The position numbers and the translations under genes are program-made. A DNA stretch of 64,000 nt from an uncultured Sulfitobacter sp. (GTDB lineage: Bacteria > Pseudomonadota > Alphaproteobacteria > Rhodobacterales > Rhodobacteraceae), in NCBI GenBank assembly GCA_937138475.1, contig CAKZPD010000034.1, positions 156,087-220,086 of the forward strand, in the 5' to 3' direction. The notes under the pieces are model-generated. The model saw nothing but the letters and a program-made list of their open reading frames with translations, was not told where the DNA came from and made no database searches. Numbering within the stretch: position 1 is the first letter of the stretch; each line of letters opens with the position of its first letter. Below are positions 1 through 9,366 of this stretch, one piece after another.

Positions 1-1
1 T

Positions 2-91
2 GGTCTGATCACCACCTGTTATATCTTTATTGATGACAAGGTTGCGAAACGCCGCGGCGCATACAATCCAAACAAAAGGGCACCAAAATGA
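2..91 (+). CDS. 3' end of an unidentified membrane protein (partial)
   Basis: The window opens inside a gene read from base 2 that stops with TGA at 89-91. The visible tail is a hydrophobic stretch (GLITTCYIFI) followed by a strongly basic end (KVAKRRGAYNPNKR), which looks like a last membrane helix and a cytoplasmic tail. Its stop overlaps the ATG of the next gene as ATGA, so the two are very likely co-transcribed. Too little is visible to name the family; a transporter subunit is a guess. Confidence 0.6.
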   Translation, partial: GLITTCYIFIDDKVAKRRGAYNPNKRAPK

Positions 92-477
92 GCGTATTTG
101 ACGAAGATCTGTTTCGCAAAGGGCTAGAGCAACGCAAAAGCACCCTTGGCGCCAGTTATGTCGAGAACAATCTGGCGGCTGCGGATGATTTTACCCGCCC
201 GTTCCAAGAGGCGATGACCGCATGGTGCTGGGGCTTTGGCTGGGGCGACGATGCCATCGACGCCAAAACCCGCAGCATGATGAACCTGTCGATGATTGGC
301 GCGCTTGGAAAAATGCACGAATGGGAGCTGCACTGCAAAGGCGCGTTGAACAACGGCGTCCGCCCCGAAGAAATTCGTGCGATTATCCATGTCATCGGTA
401 TTTATTGCGGCGTGCCCCAGGCGCTTGAATGCTTTCGCGCGGCCCGCAAGGTCTTGGCCGAGGCAGGGGAAATCTAG
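88..477 (+). CDS. carboxymuconolactone decarboxylase (CMD) family protein
   Basis: This 129-aa protein fits the single-domain CMD/PcaC fold. The all-helical core runs from about residue 35 to 125, with a conserved-looking segment EWELHCKGALNNGVRPEE (residues 78-95) and IYCGVPQALECF. It lacks the CxxC pair of AhpD-type peroxidase members, so it is closer to the 4-carboxymuconolactone decarboxylase side. No other protocatechuate genes are nearby, so a real role in the beta-ketoadipate pathway is not supported here. The start is fixed by the ATGA overlap with the preceding gene. Substrate unknown. Confidence 0.8.
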   Translation: MSVFDEDLFRKGLEQRKSTLGASYVENNLAAADDFTRPFQEAMTAWCWGFGWGDDAIDAKTRSMMNLSMIGALGKMHEWELHCKGALNNGVRPEEIRAIIHVIGIYCGVPQALECFRAARKVLAEAGEI

Positions 478-585
478 ATCGGCTCCGCTTGTGGGTGACA
501 GCACAATATTGGGCTGACCAAATCCGGCCTTTCACCTGTTAGAAATTTTACTTATAACATAGCTATATTTTAAGCAGGTTTAGCG

Positions 586-1800
586 ATGCGCATATTTATT
601 TACATGTTCGCCCTTCTGGCGGCCGTCACCCCGGTATCGACCTGGGCCGAGGAAAGCGGCTTTGCCGGTGCCGTTGGGGCACTGTCCCGAGGGTTCTTGA
701 CCCAGCAAGACCAATTTGGATTTGGCGGGGGCACAGACAATTATTTTGCAAGGTTGCGCTTTCAGGATGCCAACGGCGATATCCGATCCCGCCTCAGCTT
801 TGGGTTCGATCACGATGATGCCACGATCCTGTTTGACGACAGCTATCTTGAATATCACCGTGGCTTATGGGCGATCGGCGCGGGGGCCAAGGACCGGCAT
901 TGGGGCCCGTCGCGTTTCACTTCGTTGGTTTTGTCAGACAATACGCGCCCTATCCCCGGCCTGTATCTGTCGCGCGCGCCGGCGCGGATCGACAGCCCTT
1001 GGCTGGGCTGGATGGGCGCGGTATCGGGTGATATTCTGGTCGGGCAATTAGCCGAGCACACAGCCCCGGCAAAAACCAAGTTGCTGGGGATGCGGCTGGG
1101 GGTAAATCCCGCGCCAGGATGGGAGCTTGAGCTTGTCCGCATGGTTGAGTTCGGCGGCGATGGCCGGGACAACAGTCTTGGAACCTTTGTCAAGATCTTG
1201 TCCGGCCTAGAGGACGCCAACAGCATCGTGTCAAATCAGATCGCAGGCTTGGGACTGTCATACCAATTGCCCAGCCTGCCCCTGCGTGGCTATTTCCAGG
1301 CCGTCGGAGAGGACGAAGCCGGGTATTTGCCATCGTGCTTTTTCTATCTTTCGGGGGCAGAATACGAAACCCATTTCGCCGGAAGGCCCGCGCGGTTCAC
1401 CCTCGAGGCGGTTGATACACGAGTTTCAAGAACAGCGTCCGGATTTTGTGGCCCCAACACCGCCTATCGCAATGGCCAATACGCCAGCGGCTATAGCCAT
1501 TATGGGGCGACCATGGGCGCCCCCATCGACACCGAAGGCACGTCGATCACGCTTTATGGAGAGCACGCGCTGCGCAGTGTGGATTTATTCTGGTCATTTG
1601 GCCACTATGACATCAACCGCACCAGCCTTGCGACACACCGCTTGACCCCGCTCCGAGCAGATGGAGTTTTGACCGCCGTCGGCCTTTCGACGATGTGGTT
1701 TGAGACGACAGTATCCGGCGTCATCGCCTATCAAGGGTTTGACTTGACCGAGGCGGCGAGCGGGGTTTCGGTAGGGGTTCAGTTGCATCGTTCCTTTTGA
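586..1800 (+). CDS. Wzi-like capsule assembly / outer-membrane beta-barrel protein
   Basis: This is a 404-aa protein with a signal peptide (residues 1-21, ending VSTWA). The body is rich in alternating aromatic/polar strands, as expected of an outer-membrane barrel. The segment GAKDRHWGPSRFTSLVLSDN (about residues 98-117) matches the signature region of the Wzi family, whose members bind capsular polysaccharide at the cell surface; the C-terminal residue is Phe, usual for barrel proteins. The 100-bp upstream stretch is AT-rich and may hold the promoter. No capsule synthesis genes lie beside it, so the partner polysaccharide is unknown. Confidence 0.75.
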   Translation: MRIFIYMFALLAAVTPVSTWAEESGFAGAVGALSRGFLTQQDQFGFGGGTDNYFARLRFQDANGDIRSRLSFGFDHDDATILFDDSYLEYHRGLWAIGAGAKDRHWGPSRFTSLVLSDNTRPIPGLYLSRAPARIDSPWLGWMGAVSGDILVGQLAEHTAPAKTKLLGMRLGVNPAPGWELELVRMVEFGGDGRDNSLGTFVKILSGLEDANSIVSNQIAGLGLSYQLPSLPLRGYFQAVGEDEAGYLPSCFFYLSGAEYETHFAGRPARFTLEAVDTRVSRTASGFCGPNTAYRNGQYASGYSHYGATMGAPIDTEGTSITLYGEHALRSVDLFWSFGHYDINRTSLATHRLTPLRADGVLTAVGLSTMWFETTVSGVIAYQGFDLTEAASGVSVGVQLHRSF

Positions 1801-1869
1801 AGGCTTGCAGAGCGCTTTGCAACATGGGGTCGCCATCGCAGCCGTTGGTGGGGGCCGCAAGGTGCGGGA

Positions 1870-1902
1870 GCCTCCGGCGGGGATATTTAGGGAACAAAAG
1901 AA
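1870..1902 (+). repeat. gene-end repeat, copy 1
   Basis: GC-rich GCCTCCGGCGGG followed by GATATTTAG and GGAACAAAAGAA, with one extra base relative to the copy at 47111. It overlaps the 3' end of the minus-strand CoA-transferase gene: the stop codon and the last codons (SFVP) are read from the repeat. It is the first of nine related copies in the window. Confidence 0.8.
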
Positions 1903-2993
1903 TTGGTCTGGGCGGGCGCGGGCGGGACGGGGCCGTAGGTTCTTGGGTTTTCGGACCAGACCGGGGCCGGCGCCGGGATTTGCACCGGGCCATTTGGGGT
2001 ATCCACGGTCATGCGGCGCAGATGCGGGTGGTCTGACAGGGTTTCCATCGTGTTCACCGATGCCAATGCGATATCAGCGCGGGTCAGCAGATCGACGGCC
2101 GCCGCCGCTGTGTGGTGAGAGAATGCCCCGGCCACCAGCGCGTCCGTTTCCTGGCGGTTTTGCACCCGCGCCACATTGGTGGCAAAGCGGGGATCGCGCC
2201 CCAGGTCCGCGTTGTTCAAGACGGTTTCAGCCAAGGCCCGCCATTCGCGATCAGATTGGACCGCGATCAGGATCGGCGCGCCCTCTTTGGTGTGAAACAC
2301 GCCGTAGGGGGCGATTGACGGATGGGCAAGGCCGACGCGCTGGGGCGGCGTTCCGTTTTCGTAATTCAGCAGCGGCACGGTCAGCCATTCGGCCATCACG
2401 TCAAACATCGACAGGCTGATTTGTGCCCCCCGGCCGCTGATGCTGCGGGCGATCAACGCTTCGAGGATGGCGGCATGCGCGCTGGCGCCAGTTGCAATAT
2501 CGACGATCGACACCCCGACGCGGGCCGGTTCGGACGGGCCGCCGGTGATCGAGCACAGCCCGCTTTCGGCCTGGATCAACAGATCATATGCCTTACGGTT
2601 GGCCAGCGGGCCGCTTTCGCCATAGCCCGAGATCGAACAAGATATCAGCGCCGGGTTTTCCTGGTGCAGCCGCTTTGGGTCAAACCCCAACCGCGCCAGG
2701 GCACCGGGCTTGAGGTTCTGGATCAACACATCCGCCTTGGCAATTTCAGCGCCCAGCGCCGCTTTGCCCTCAGCGCTGCTGAGATCCAGCGCCAAGCTGG
2801 TTTTGCCGCGGTTGAGCCAGACGAAATAGCTGGACTGTCCGCGCGCAGCCTGATCATAGCCGCGGGCGAAGTCACCCTCGGGGCGTTCGATCTTGATCAC
2901 ATGTGCCCCGGCATCGGCCAAGCGTGCCGAAGCAAAAGGCGCCGCGACCGCCTGTTCGACGGCGACAACCGTCAAGCCCTTGAGCGGCAGCAT
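1887..2993 (-). CDS. class III (CaiB/BaiF) acyl-CoA transferase
   Basis: This 368-aa protein has the features of the CaiB/BaiF formyl-CoA transferase family: N-terminal LKGLTVVAVEQAVAAPFAS, AHVIKIERPEGD, and SISGYGESGP. The expected catalytic Asp is Asp165 in SIVDIATG. The family moves CoA between carboxylic acids without a free thioester hydrolysis step. The ATG overlaps the stop of the upstream acyl-CoA dehydrogenase gene (ATGA), so the two form an operon in which the transferase activates an acid and the dehydrogenase oxidises or binds its CoA ester. At 368 aa it is slightly shorter than typical 390-400-aa members, and its last residues come from a dispersed repeat. Substrate not predictable. 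Confidence 0.88.
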   Translation of the reverse strand: MLPLKGLTVVAVEQAVAAPFASARLADAGAHVIKIERPEGDFARGYDQAARGQSSYFVWLNRGKTSLALDLSSAEGKAALGAEIAKADVLIQNLKPGALARLGFDPKRLHQENPALISCSISGYGESGPLANRKAYDLLIQAESGLCSITGGPSEPARVGVSIVDIATGASAHAAILEALIARSISGRGAQISLSMFDVMAEWLTVPLLNYENGTPPQRVGLAHPSIAPYGVFHTKEGAPILIAVQSDREWRALAETVLNNADLGRDPRFATNVARVQNRQETDALVAGAFSHHTAAAAVDLLTRADIALASVNTMETLSDHPHLRRMTVDTPNGPVQIPAPAPVWSENPRTYGPVPPAPAQTNSFVP

Positions 2994-4153
2994 CAGAACG
3001 ACCTTGGCATGCCAAGCACATGCTCGGCGACATAGGCAAGGATCAGGTTGGTCGAGATGGGCGCCACTTGATACAGCCGGGTTTCACGAAACTTGCGTTC
3101 CACGTCATATTCATTGGCAAAGCCAAAGCCGCCGTGAAATTGGATGCAGGCGTTTGCCGCCTCCCAGCTGGCTTTGGCCGCCAGGTATTTGGCCATGTTG
3201 GCCTCGGCGCCGCAGGGTTGGCCCTGATCGTAAAGCGCACAGGCGCGATAACGCATGAGATTGGCGGCTTCGACCTCGATGAAGGCTTCGGCGATGGGGA
3301 ATTGCACCCCCTGATTTTGCCCAATCGGGCGGCCAAAGACCTGACGCTCTGAGGTATAGGCCGTCACTTTGTCGGTGAACCAATAGCCATCGCCGATACA
3401 TTCCGCCGCAATCAGCGCCCGTTCGGCGTTCAGACCGGTCAGGATATAACGAAAGCCTTTGCCCTCTTCTCCGATCAGGTTTTCCTCGGGGATTTCAAGG
3501 TTATCGAAGAAAATCTCGTTGGTTTCATGATTGACCATATTGGCAATGGGCTTGACCGTCATGCCGGTTTTCATGGCCTCTTTTATATCGACAAGAAAGA
3601 TAGACAGCCCGTCAGATTTCTTTTGCACCTCGGCCAGGGGGGTGGTGCGGGCCAGCAGGATCATCAGATCGGAATGTTGCACCCGGCTGATCCAGACCTT
3701 TTGCCCATTGATCACATAGCGGTCGCCTTTTTTCACCGCCGTCGTCTTGATCTTGGTGGTGTCGGTGCCGGTTGTCGGTTCGGTCACGCCCATCGACTGC
3801 AAGCGCAATGCGCCGCTGGCCAATTTGGGCAAAATACGCTCGCGTTGCTCTTGTGATCCGTGGCGCACCAAGGTGTTCATGTTATACATCTGCCCATGGC
3901 AGGCGCCCGAATTGCCGCCGGCGCGGTTGATTTCCTCCATGATGACGCTGGCTTCGGTCAGGCCCAGACCGGCACCGCCATAGGCCTCGGGGATCAGGGC
4001 CGCCATCCACCCTTCCCGCGTGAGCGCATCGACAAAGGCCTCGGGATAGGTTTTTTCCTCATCGACTTTGCGGTGGTATTCGGGGGGGAATTGGGCGCAG
4101 AGGGCCTGGATACCTTCGCGAAGATCCTGATGCGCTTGGGGGCCAGCGGTCAT
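2993..4153 (-). CDS. acyl-CoA dehydrogenase family protein (Glu-to-Gln variant)
   Basis: This is a 386-aa flavoprotein of the acyl-CoA dehydrogenase fold: N-terminal helical domain, MGVTEPTTGTD and RYVINGQKVWIS in the middle beta domain, and TSERQVFGRPIGQNQGVQFP plus FHGGFGFANEYDVERKFRE in the C-terminal domain. The start at 4153 is preferred because GGAAGG lies just upstream; an in-frame ATG at 4276 lacks family similarity. Where classical members have YEGT with the catalytic Glu, this one reads YQVA, a Gln. This subgroup is often found next to CaiB-type transferases, as here, and may not be a simple short-chain dehydrogenase. Substrate unknown. Confidence 0.87.
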   Translation of the reverse strand: MTAGPQAHQDLREGIQALCAQFPPEYHRKVDEEKTYPEAFVDALTREGWMAALIPEAYGGAGLGLTEASVIMEEINRAGGNSGACHGQMYNMNTLVRHGSQEQRERILPKLASGALRLQSMGVTEPTTGTDTTKIKTTAVKKGDRYVINGQKVWISRVQHSDLMILLARTTPLAEVQKKSDGLSIFLVDIKEAMKTGMTVKPIANMVNHETNEIFFDNLEIPEENLIGEEGKGFRYILTGLNAERALIAAECIGDGYWFTDKVTAYTSERQVFGRPIGQNQGVQFPIAEAFIEVEAANLMRYRACALYDQGQPCGAEANMAKYLAAKASWEAANACIQFHGGFGFANEYDVERKFRETRLYQVAPISTNLILAYVAEHVLGMPRSF

Positions 4154-4396
4154 TCTTATTCCTTCCGTTTTTGTTTGACCTAGCGTCCGGGCACAAGAAT
4201 GGCAAACGCGCATCCCCCGCCCCTGGCCCGGCACAGATCGCGCGATCCACGATAGCGCCTGCACCAGACGACGCATAAGCTGCGCCCAAGGTCAAGATGG
4301 ATGCCCGCAGCGCCAGACAATGTGCCGCCTTACCAAGGCCCAGCCCCCCACAGCAAGCATCTTGCAAGCGCCGCGCGGTTGCGGCACCAAGGGGGC

Positions 4397-5248
4397 ATGA
4401 CCAAGACATTGCTTTCCATTGGCCACGGCTATTGCGCCCAGCGGCTGGCGCCGCGCCTGATTGACCGGGGATGGCAGGTCATTGGCACCACGCGCAGCAC
4501 ACAAAAGGCGCAGGATTTGGCGCAGACCGGCATCACCCCGGTGATTTGGCCGGGCACCGATCTGGCCCCGCTGCTTGATCGGGTCGATACGGTGTTGGTG
4601 TCTGCCGGGCCGGGGGCGCAGGGGGATCCTGTGTTGGCCAGCCTATCCGGCGCCTTTAGACGGGCCCATCATTTGCAATGGGTCGGATATTTATCAACCA
4701 CCGGGGTTTATGGCGATCATCAGGGCGGCTGGGTTGACGAAGAAACCCCGCTGGCGCCCAGCACCGCGCGGGGCCAGGCCCGAATGCAGGCCGAGGCCCA
4801 GTGGCAGGCGCTTGGGCTGCCGTTGCACATCTTTCGATTGGCCGGCATCTATGGCCCCGGTCGCGGGCCGTTCTCCAAGGTTCGGGCGGGCACCGCGCGG
4901 CGCATCATCAAACCGGGCCAGGTGTTTTCCCGCATCCACGTTGACGACATCGCAACTGTGCTGATGGCGTCGCTTGACCGCCCCAACCCAGGCGCGATCT
5001 ATAATCTGTGTGATGATGACCCGGCCCCGCCACAGGATGTGATTGCCCATGCCGCTGCGCTGCTGGGGCTGCCGGTGCCGCCAGCCATCGCCTTTGATCA
5101 GGCGGAAATGACCCCAATGGCCCGCAGCTTTTATGCCGAAAGCAAACGGGTGCGAAACGACCGGATCAAATCCGAACTGGGCGTCCGGCTGGCCTTTCCC
5201 GATTACAAGACCGGCTTGGCCGCCATGTTGCCCCGCGATCCGGCCTAA
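4397..5248 (+). CDS. SDR/epimerase-like NAD(P)-dependent protein (YeeZ-like)
   Basis: This 283-aa protein has an N-terminal Rossmann motif LSIGHGYCAQRLAPRL (GxGYxA type) and the segment GYLSTTGVYGDHQGGWVDEE, typical of the atypical extended SDR group that includes YeeZ. RLAGIYGPGR and HVDDIATV follow as in NAD-dependent epimerases. The start is the ATG at 4397, preceded by AAGGGGG; the longer frame from 4301 has low-similarity sequence. It stands alone between two convergent or divergent units. Substrate unknown; no experimentally settled function is known to me for this subgroup. Confidence 0.82.
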   Translation: MTKTLLSIGHGYCAQRLAPRLIDRGWQVIGTTRSTQKAQDLAQTGITPVIWPGTDLAPLLDRVDTVLVSAGPGAQGDPVLASLSGAFRRAHHLQWVGYLSTTGVYGDHQGGWVDEETPLAPSTARGQARMQAEAQWQALGLPLHIFRLAGIYGPGRGPFSKVRAGTARRIIKPGQVFSRIHVDDIATVLMASLDRPNPGAIYNLCDDDPAPPQDVIAHAAALLGLPVPPAIAFDQAEMTPMARSFYAESKRVRNDRIKSELGVRLAFPDYKTGLAAMLPRDPA

Positions 5249-5348
5249 ACCATTTCAACGCAAACCCGCCATCACCAAGCGCTGCCTGAAATCATGGATT
5301 TGGGTGCGTCAGATGATGCGTGATGTTTAAAGCGAACGTCGCAATGGT

Positions 5349-7277
5349 TCAGGCGCGGCGTTCGCCGATCTGGGCGATGCCCAGCGTGTCCAGAACCTTT
5401 GCCTCGATATGTTCGGCATTCATCTGCGCCGCTGCATACATGTCGGCAGGGCTGGCCTGATCCAAAAAGACATCCGGCAGGACCATCGACCGAAAGGCAA
5501 AGCCTTTGTCAAAGACGCCCTCTTCGGCCAAAAGCTGGGCGACATGGCTGCCAAAACCACCGATTGCCCCTTCTTCGATGGTGATCAAGGCGGCGTGCTC
5601 TGCCACCAGCGCCAGGATCATCTCGCGGTCCAGGGGTTTGGCAAATCGTGCATCCGCCACGGTTGGGGTAATCCCCTTGGCGGCCAGATTCTCGGCGGCT
5701 TTTTCCACTTCGGACAGGCGGGTGCCAAAGGACAACAGCGCCACGCGCCCGCCGTGTCTGACAATCCGGCCCTTGCCGATCTCAAGCGGGATACCCCGTT
5801 CCGGCAGATCGACCCCGGTGCCTTCGCCGCGCGGAAACCGAAAGGCAATCGGCCCGTCATCATGGGCCGCAGCGGTGGCAACCATATGCTTTAGCTCGGC
5901 CTCATCCGCGGCAGCCATCACCACAAACCCGGGCAAATTGGCTAAAAACGCCACATCAAACGCCCCGGCATGTGTCGCCCCATCGGCCCCCACCAACCCG
6001 GCGCGATCTATGGCAAAGCGCACGGGCAACCGTTGAATCGCCACATCATGCACCACCTGATCATAACCGCGCTGAAGGAACGTCGAATACATCGTGCAAA
6101 AGGGCTTTAGCCCGCCCGCCGCCAAAGCGGCTGAAAAGGTCACGCCATGCTGCTCTGCTATGCCCACGTCGAAACACCGGCTTGGATACCGCTCCGCGAA
6201 CAGATTAAGCCCGGTGCCATCTGGCATTGCCGCAGTCACAGCGCAGATCTTGTCATCCAAGGCCGCCTCTTGCAGCAACCCTTGGGCAAAAACATTGGTA
6301 TAGCTGGGCGCGTTTGACGGGGCTTTCTTTTGCTCACCGGTCAGCACATCGAATTTTGCCGTGGCGTGCCCCTTGTCCCGCGCCCGTTCCGCCGGGCCAT
6401 AGCCTTTGCCCTTTTTGGTCAGAACGTGCAGCAAGATCGGCCCGGTGGCGCGATCGCGAATGGTGCGCAACACCGGCAACAACTGGTTCAGGTCATGACC
6501 ATCAATCGGCCCGATATAGCTAAAGCCAAGCTGCTCAAACAAGGTGCCGCCAACGGCAATGCCCTTGAACATATCCTTGGCGCGCTTTGCCCCCTCGCGG
6601 AAGGGCTCTGGCAACAGGCTCAGCGCGCCCTTGGTGGCGGCCTTGAAATCCTGAAACGGGGCTTCGGCGTAAAGCCGGCTCAGATAGGCCGACAAGGCCC
6701 CGACCGGCGGCGCAATCGACATTTCATTGTCGTTCAGGATCACGATCATACGTTTTTTCAAATGACCGGCGTTGTTCATCGCTTCGAACGCCATGCCCGC
6801 GCTCATGGATCCGTCACCGATGACCGCAATCGCATCGCCCAACCCTTCGGGCACGACCCCGCCCAGATCACGCGCAACCGAAAACCCAAGGGCCGCCGAA
6901 ATCGACGTCGAACTATGCGCAGCGCCAAAAGGATCAAAAGGGCTTTCGGATCGTTTGGTAAACCCACTTAGACCGTCTTTTTGACGCAACGTTCGAATAC
7001 GGTCGCGGCGCCCGGTCAAAATCTTATGTGGATAACATTGGTGGCCGACGTCCCAAATAATCTTGTCGCGCGGCGTATCAAACACCGCATGAAGCGCCAC
7101 CGTCAGCTCAACCACACCCAGCCCGGCCCCCAGATGCCCGCCCGTCACCGACACCGCTGAAACCGTCTCGTTCCGCAGTTCGCGCGCCAGCTGCACCAAT
7201 TGGCGATCCGGCAGGCGCTTGATATCTGCCGGATGGGCGATGGTGTCCAGCAAAGGGGTCTGGGGCCGGTCTGCCAT
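5349..7277 (-). CDS. dxs: 1-deoxy-D-xylulose-5-phosphate synthase
   Basis: This 642-aa thiamine-diphosphate enzyme condenses pyruvate and glyceraldehyde 3-phosphate, the first step of the MEP isoprenoid pathway. Visible hallmarks are [17 protein letters not shown], the TPP/Mg motif [30 protein letters not shown], and [18 protein letters not shown] in the transketolase-like C-terminal half. Length and domain order are standard. It lies 12 bp downstream of ispA in an xseB-ispA-dxs run, a common alphaproteobacterial arrangement that supplies quinone and carotenoid precursors. Very secure. Confidence 0.97.
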   Translation of the reverse strand: MADRPQTPLLDTIAHPADIKRLPDRQLVQLARELRNETVSAVSVTGGHLGAGLGVVELTVALHAVFDTPRDKIIWDVGHQCYPHKILTGRRDRIRTLRQKDGLSGFTKRSESPFDPFGAAHSSTSISAALGFSVARDLGGVVPEGLGDAIAVIGDGSMSAGMAFEAMNNAGHLKKRMIVILNDNEMSIAPPVGALSAYLSRLYAEAPFQDFKAATKGALSLLPEPFREGAKRAKDMFKGIAVGGTLFEQLGFSYIGPIDGHDLNQLLPVLRTIRDRATGPILLHVLTKKGKGYGPAERARDKGHATAKFDVLTGEQKKAPSNAPSYTNVFAQGLLQEAALDDKICAVTAAMPDGTGLNLFAERYPSRCFDVGIAEQHGVTFSAALAAGGLKPFCTMYSTFLQRGYDQVVHDVAIQRLPVRFAIDRAGLVGADGATHAGAFDVAFLANLPGFVVMAAADEAELKHMVATAAAHDDGPIAFRFPRGEGTGVDLPERGIPLEIGKGRIVRHGGRVALLSFGTRLSEVEKAAENLAAKGITPTVADARFAKPLDREMILALVAEHAALITIEEGAIGGFGSHVAQLLAEEGVFDKGFAFRSMVLPDVFLDQASPADMYAAAQMNAEHIEAKVLDTLGIAQIGERRA

Positions 7278-7289
7278 GATCTTGGTCCT

Positions 7290-8195
7290 TTAATGCTGGC
7301 GCGCGACGACAAAGCGGGCCGCGTCGCACAGGATATCTGCCTGCCTGCCATAAGGCGCCAGGCTTTCGCAAGCGGTCTCGATCAGGTCTTGCGCACGCGC
7401 CCTGGCCCCCTCAAGCCCCAGATGCGACACAAAGGTCGCCTTGCCGGCGCCCGCATCCTTGCCCGTGGCCTTGCCAAGGGTTTCCGGCGTGCTGGTCACG
7501 TCTAAAATATCATCGGCAATCTGAAAGGCCAGCCCCAGCGCCCGCGCATAACCCGCAAGCGGCGCAGGATCATCCCCCGCGATCACCGCCCCTGCGGTGG
7601 CGGACCATTCGATCAAGGCTCCGGTCTTGCCGCGCTGCAACGCGGTGATCTGCGCCAAGGACAACGGCACAGGCGCGGTCTCGGCGGCGATATCTTCGGC
7701 CTGTCCGCGGACCATGCCCGCCATGCCCGCCGCCCGCGCCAACCCCAGCGCCAAGCGCCCGGCGGCGGTCGGGGTCAAGCCGTTCTTGGGGTCGCAGATC
7801 AGCTCAAACGCCAAGGATTGCAACGCATCCCCGGCCAAAATCGCGGTTGCCTCGTCCCATTTGCGATGCACGGTGGGCTGCCCGCGGCGCAAATCATCAT
7901 CATCCATCGCCGGCAGATCGTCATGCACCAAACTATAGGCATGCAGGGCCTCAATCGCACAGGCCGGCGCCAGGGCCAGATCCGCCACCCCATGCAGGCG
8001 GGCGCTCTCGTGAACCAAGAACCCGCGCAACCCTTTACCGCCGGCCGTGGCATGGGCCATCGCATCAATCAAATCACTGCGCGGCTGGCTTTGCCATATC
8101 TGTTCAAACTGCGCTGCGATGGCCTGGGCCGCACGGCGCAGCTGCGCATCAAAGCCCGTCAACCGCCGTCGTCCCGGCTGGCGCACCGGCGCCAT
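7290..8195 (-). CDS. ispA: polyprenyl (farnesyl/geranyl) diphosphate synthase
   Basis: This is an approximately 301-aa class I trans-prenyltransferase with both Asp-rich motifs: LVHDDLPAMDDDD (first) and FQIADDILD (second). The family extends DMAPP with IPP to farnesyl diphosphate in the cytoplasm. It overlaps the end of xseB by 47 bp if the ATG at 8195 is used; an in-frame TTG at 8162 (residue 12) is an alternative that would reduce the overlap. It sits between xseB and dxs, the usual partner genes. The exact product chain length cannot be read from the sequence. Confidence 0.92.
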   Translation of the reverse strand: MAPVRQPGRRRLTGFDAQLRRAAQAIAAQFEQIWQSQPRSDLIDAMAHATAGGKGLRGFLVHESARLHGVADLALAPACAIEALHAYSLVHDDLPAMDDDDLRRGQPTVHRKWDEATAILAGDALQSLAFELICDPKNGLTPTAAGRLALGLARAAGMAGMVRGQAEDIAAETAPVPLSLAQITALQRGKTGALIEWSATAGAVIAGDDPAPLAGYARALGLAFQIADDILDVTSTPETLGKATGKDAGAGKATFVSHLGLEGARARAQDLIETACESLAPYGRQADILCDAARFVVARQH

Positions 8196-8391
8196 CCAAA
8201 GTAATGGCCGCCACCTTTTCCTCGGCCTCGCGCAGTTTGGTCTCGCACCGTTTCTTCAAGGCCGCACCACGCTCATAAAGCCCGATACTGTCCTCCAGCG
8301 GCGCATCACCGCGCTCAAGCAACCCCAAAACCCGCTCCAATTCGGCCATCGCCTGCTCAAAGCTCATCTCTTCCACTGCGATTTCGTCCAT
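8149..8391 (-). CDS. xseB: exodeoxyribonuclease VII small subunit
   Basis: This 80-aa protein has the XseB core MSFEQAMAELERVLGLLERG and DAPLEDSIGLYERGAALKKR, two helices that bind the coiled-coil of XseA. The complex degrades single-stranded DNA to oligonucleotides. The ATG at 8391 gives the normal family length; the frame stays open upstream to 8541 but that part has no family similarity. It is the first gene of the xseB-ispA-dxs operon. Confidence 0.93.
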   Translation of the reverse strand: MDEIAVEEMSFEQAMAELERVLGLLERGDAPLEDSIGLYERGAALKKRCETKLREAEEKVAAITLDGAGAPAGTTAVDGL

Positions 8392-8463
8392 GCCGCCCCC
8401 ACTGCTCGCGTCCCGGTCGCCGCAACATAGGCCGTCGCCCCGGCCAAGACCAGCCGATCGCCA

Positions 8464-8485
8464 CTTCTTTTGTTCTAAAATATCC
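8464..8485 (-). repeat. gene-end repeat, copy 2 (truncated)
   Basis: Only the CTTCTTTTGTTC-TAAAATATCC half of the repeat is present; the CCGCCGGAGGC half is missing. It lies 180 bp downstream of petR and about 70 bp upstream of xseB, both on the minus strand. Confidence 0.7.
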
Positions 8486-8664
8486 ATCGACAGCGCCGCC
8501 AGGAACCTTGGGATCAGGGGCGCGCATCCCGTCAACGCCAACCCAACGGCGGCCCCGGCGACGCAAGGCGGCCGTTGGCAATAGAATTTCTACTGCCATC
8601 ACACCGTCATCCCGCGCGCTTTTTGGCATTTTCAACTGAAAATAGCCCGCCGGTCGCCCAACGA

Positions 8665-9366
8665 TTATTCCGGTGCCAGCATATATCCTGCGCCGCGCAC
8701 GGTTTGCAAAAACCGCGGCTGTTTGGGGTTGTCCTCGATCTTGCGACGCAGCCGGGTGATCTGCACATCTACGGCGCGCTCTTGCGCTTGGCCGCGGTCG
8801 CGCCCCAGCTCTTCGACCAGCTTGGCGCGGCTGATGGGTTCATGGCACCGCGCCGAGAATATTTTCATCAACTGCATCTCGGTGGCGGTCAGGCGGATCA
8901 GGGTTTCGCCCTGCCACAGCTCTCCGCGCTCAAGATCATAGCGGATGGCACCCAGCTGCAACAGCTTGGGGCGGATCTCTTGCACCGGGGTCTCTGGAAC
9001 GCGGCGCAATATGGCGTTGATCCGCAGCAGCAGCTCTTTGGGTTCGAAGGGTTTGGTCAGATAATCATCCGCGCCGGCCTCAAGCCCTTCGATCCGGTGG
9101 GCGGTTTCCCCCTTGGCCGTCAACAGCAAAATCGGCACCGCAAGGGTTTCGCGCAGGCTTTTGGTCAGGGCGATGCCGTCTTCTTGCGGCATCATCACAT
9201 CCATCACGATCAGATCAAAATCCAGACCGGACAGAATGCGGCGGGCGTGGGCGGCATCGCGGGCCGCCGTGACCAGAAACCCGGCGCGCATCAGGAATTT
9301 CTGCAACAAGACGCGGATGCGTTCGTCATCGTCGATGATCAGCAGATGGGCATCCTGAGCGCTCAT
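8665..9366 (-). CDS. petR: PetR-like OmpR-family response regulator
   Basis: This 233-aa two-domain regulator has a receiver with acidic pocket IIDDDER, phosphoacceptor Asp56 in IVMDVMMP and Lys in YLTKPFEP, followed by an OmpR-type winged helix (about residues 130-230, ending LQTVRGAGYMLAPE). With the MarR-type partner immediately upstream it matches the petP-petR pair of Rhodobacter, known to be needed for growth and to lie near petABC there. The two genes overlap by 4 bp (ATGA). No histidine kinase is adjacent. Here the pair is about 10 kb from petABC. Confidence 0.85.
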   Translation of the reverse strand: MSAQDAHLLIIDDDERIRVLLQKFLMRAGFLVTAARDAAHARRILSGLDFDLIVMDVMMPQEDGIALTKSLRETLAVPILLLTAKGETAHRIEGLEAGADDYLTKPFEPKELLLRINAILRRVPETPVQEIRPKLLQLGAIRYDLERGELWQGETLIRLTATEMQLMKIFSARCHEPISRAKLVEELGRDRGQAQERAVDVQITRLRRKIEDNPKQPRFLQTVRGAGYMLAPE

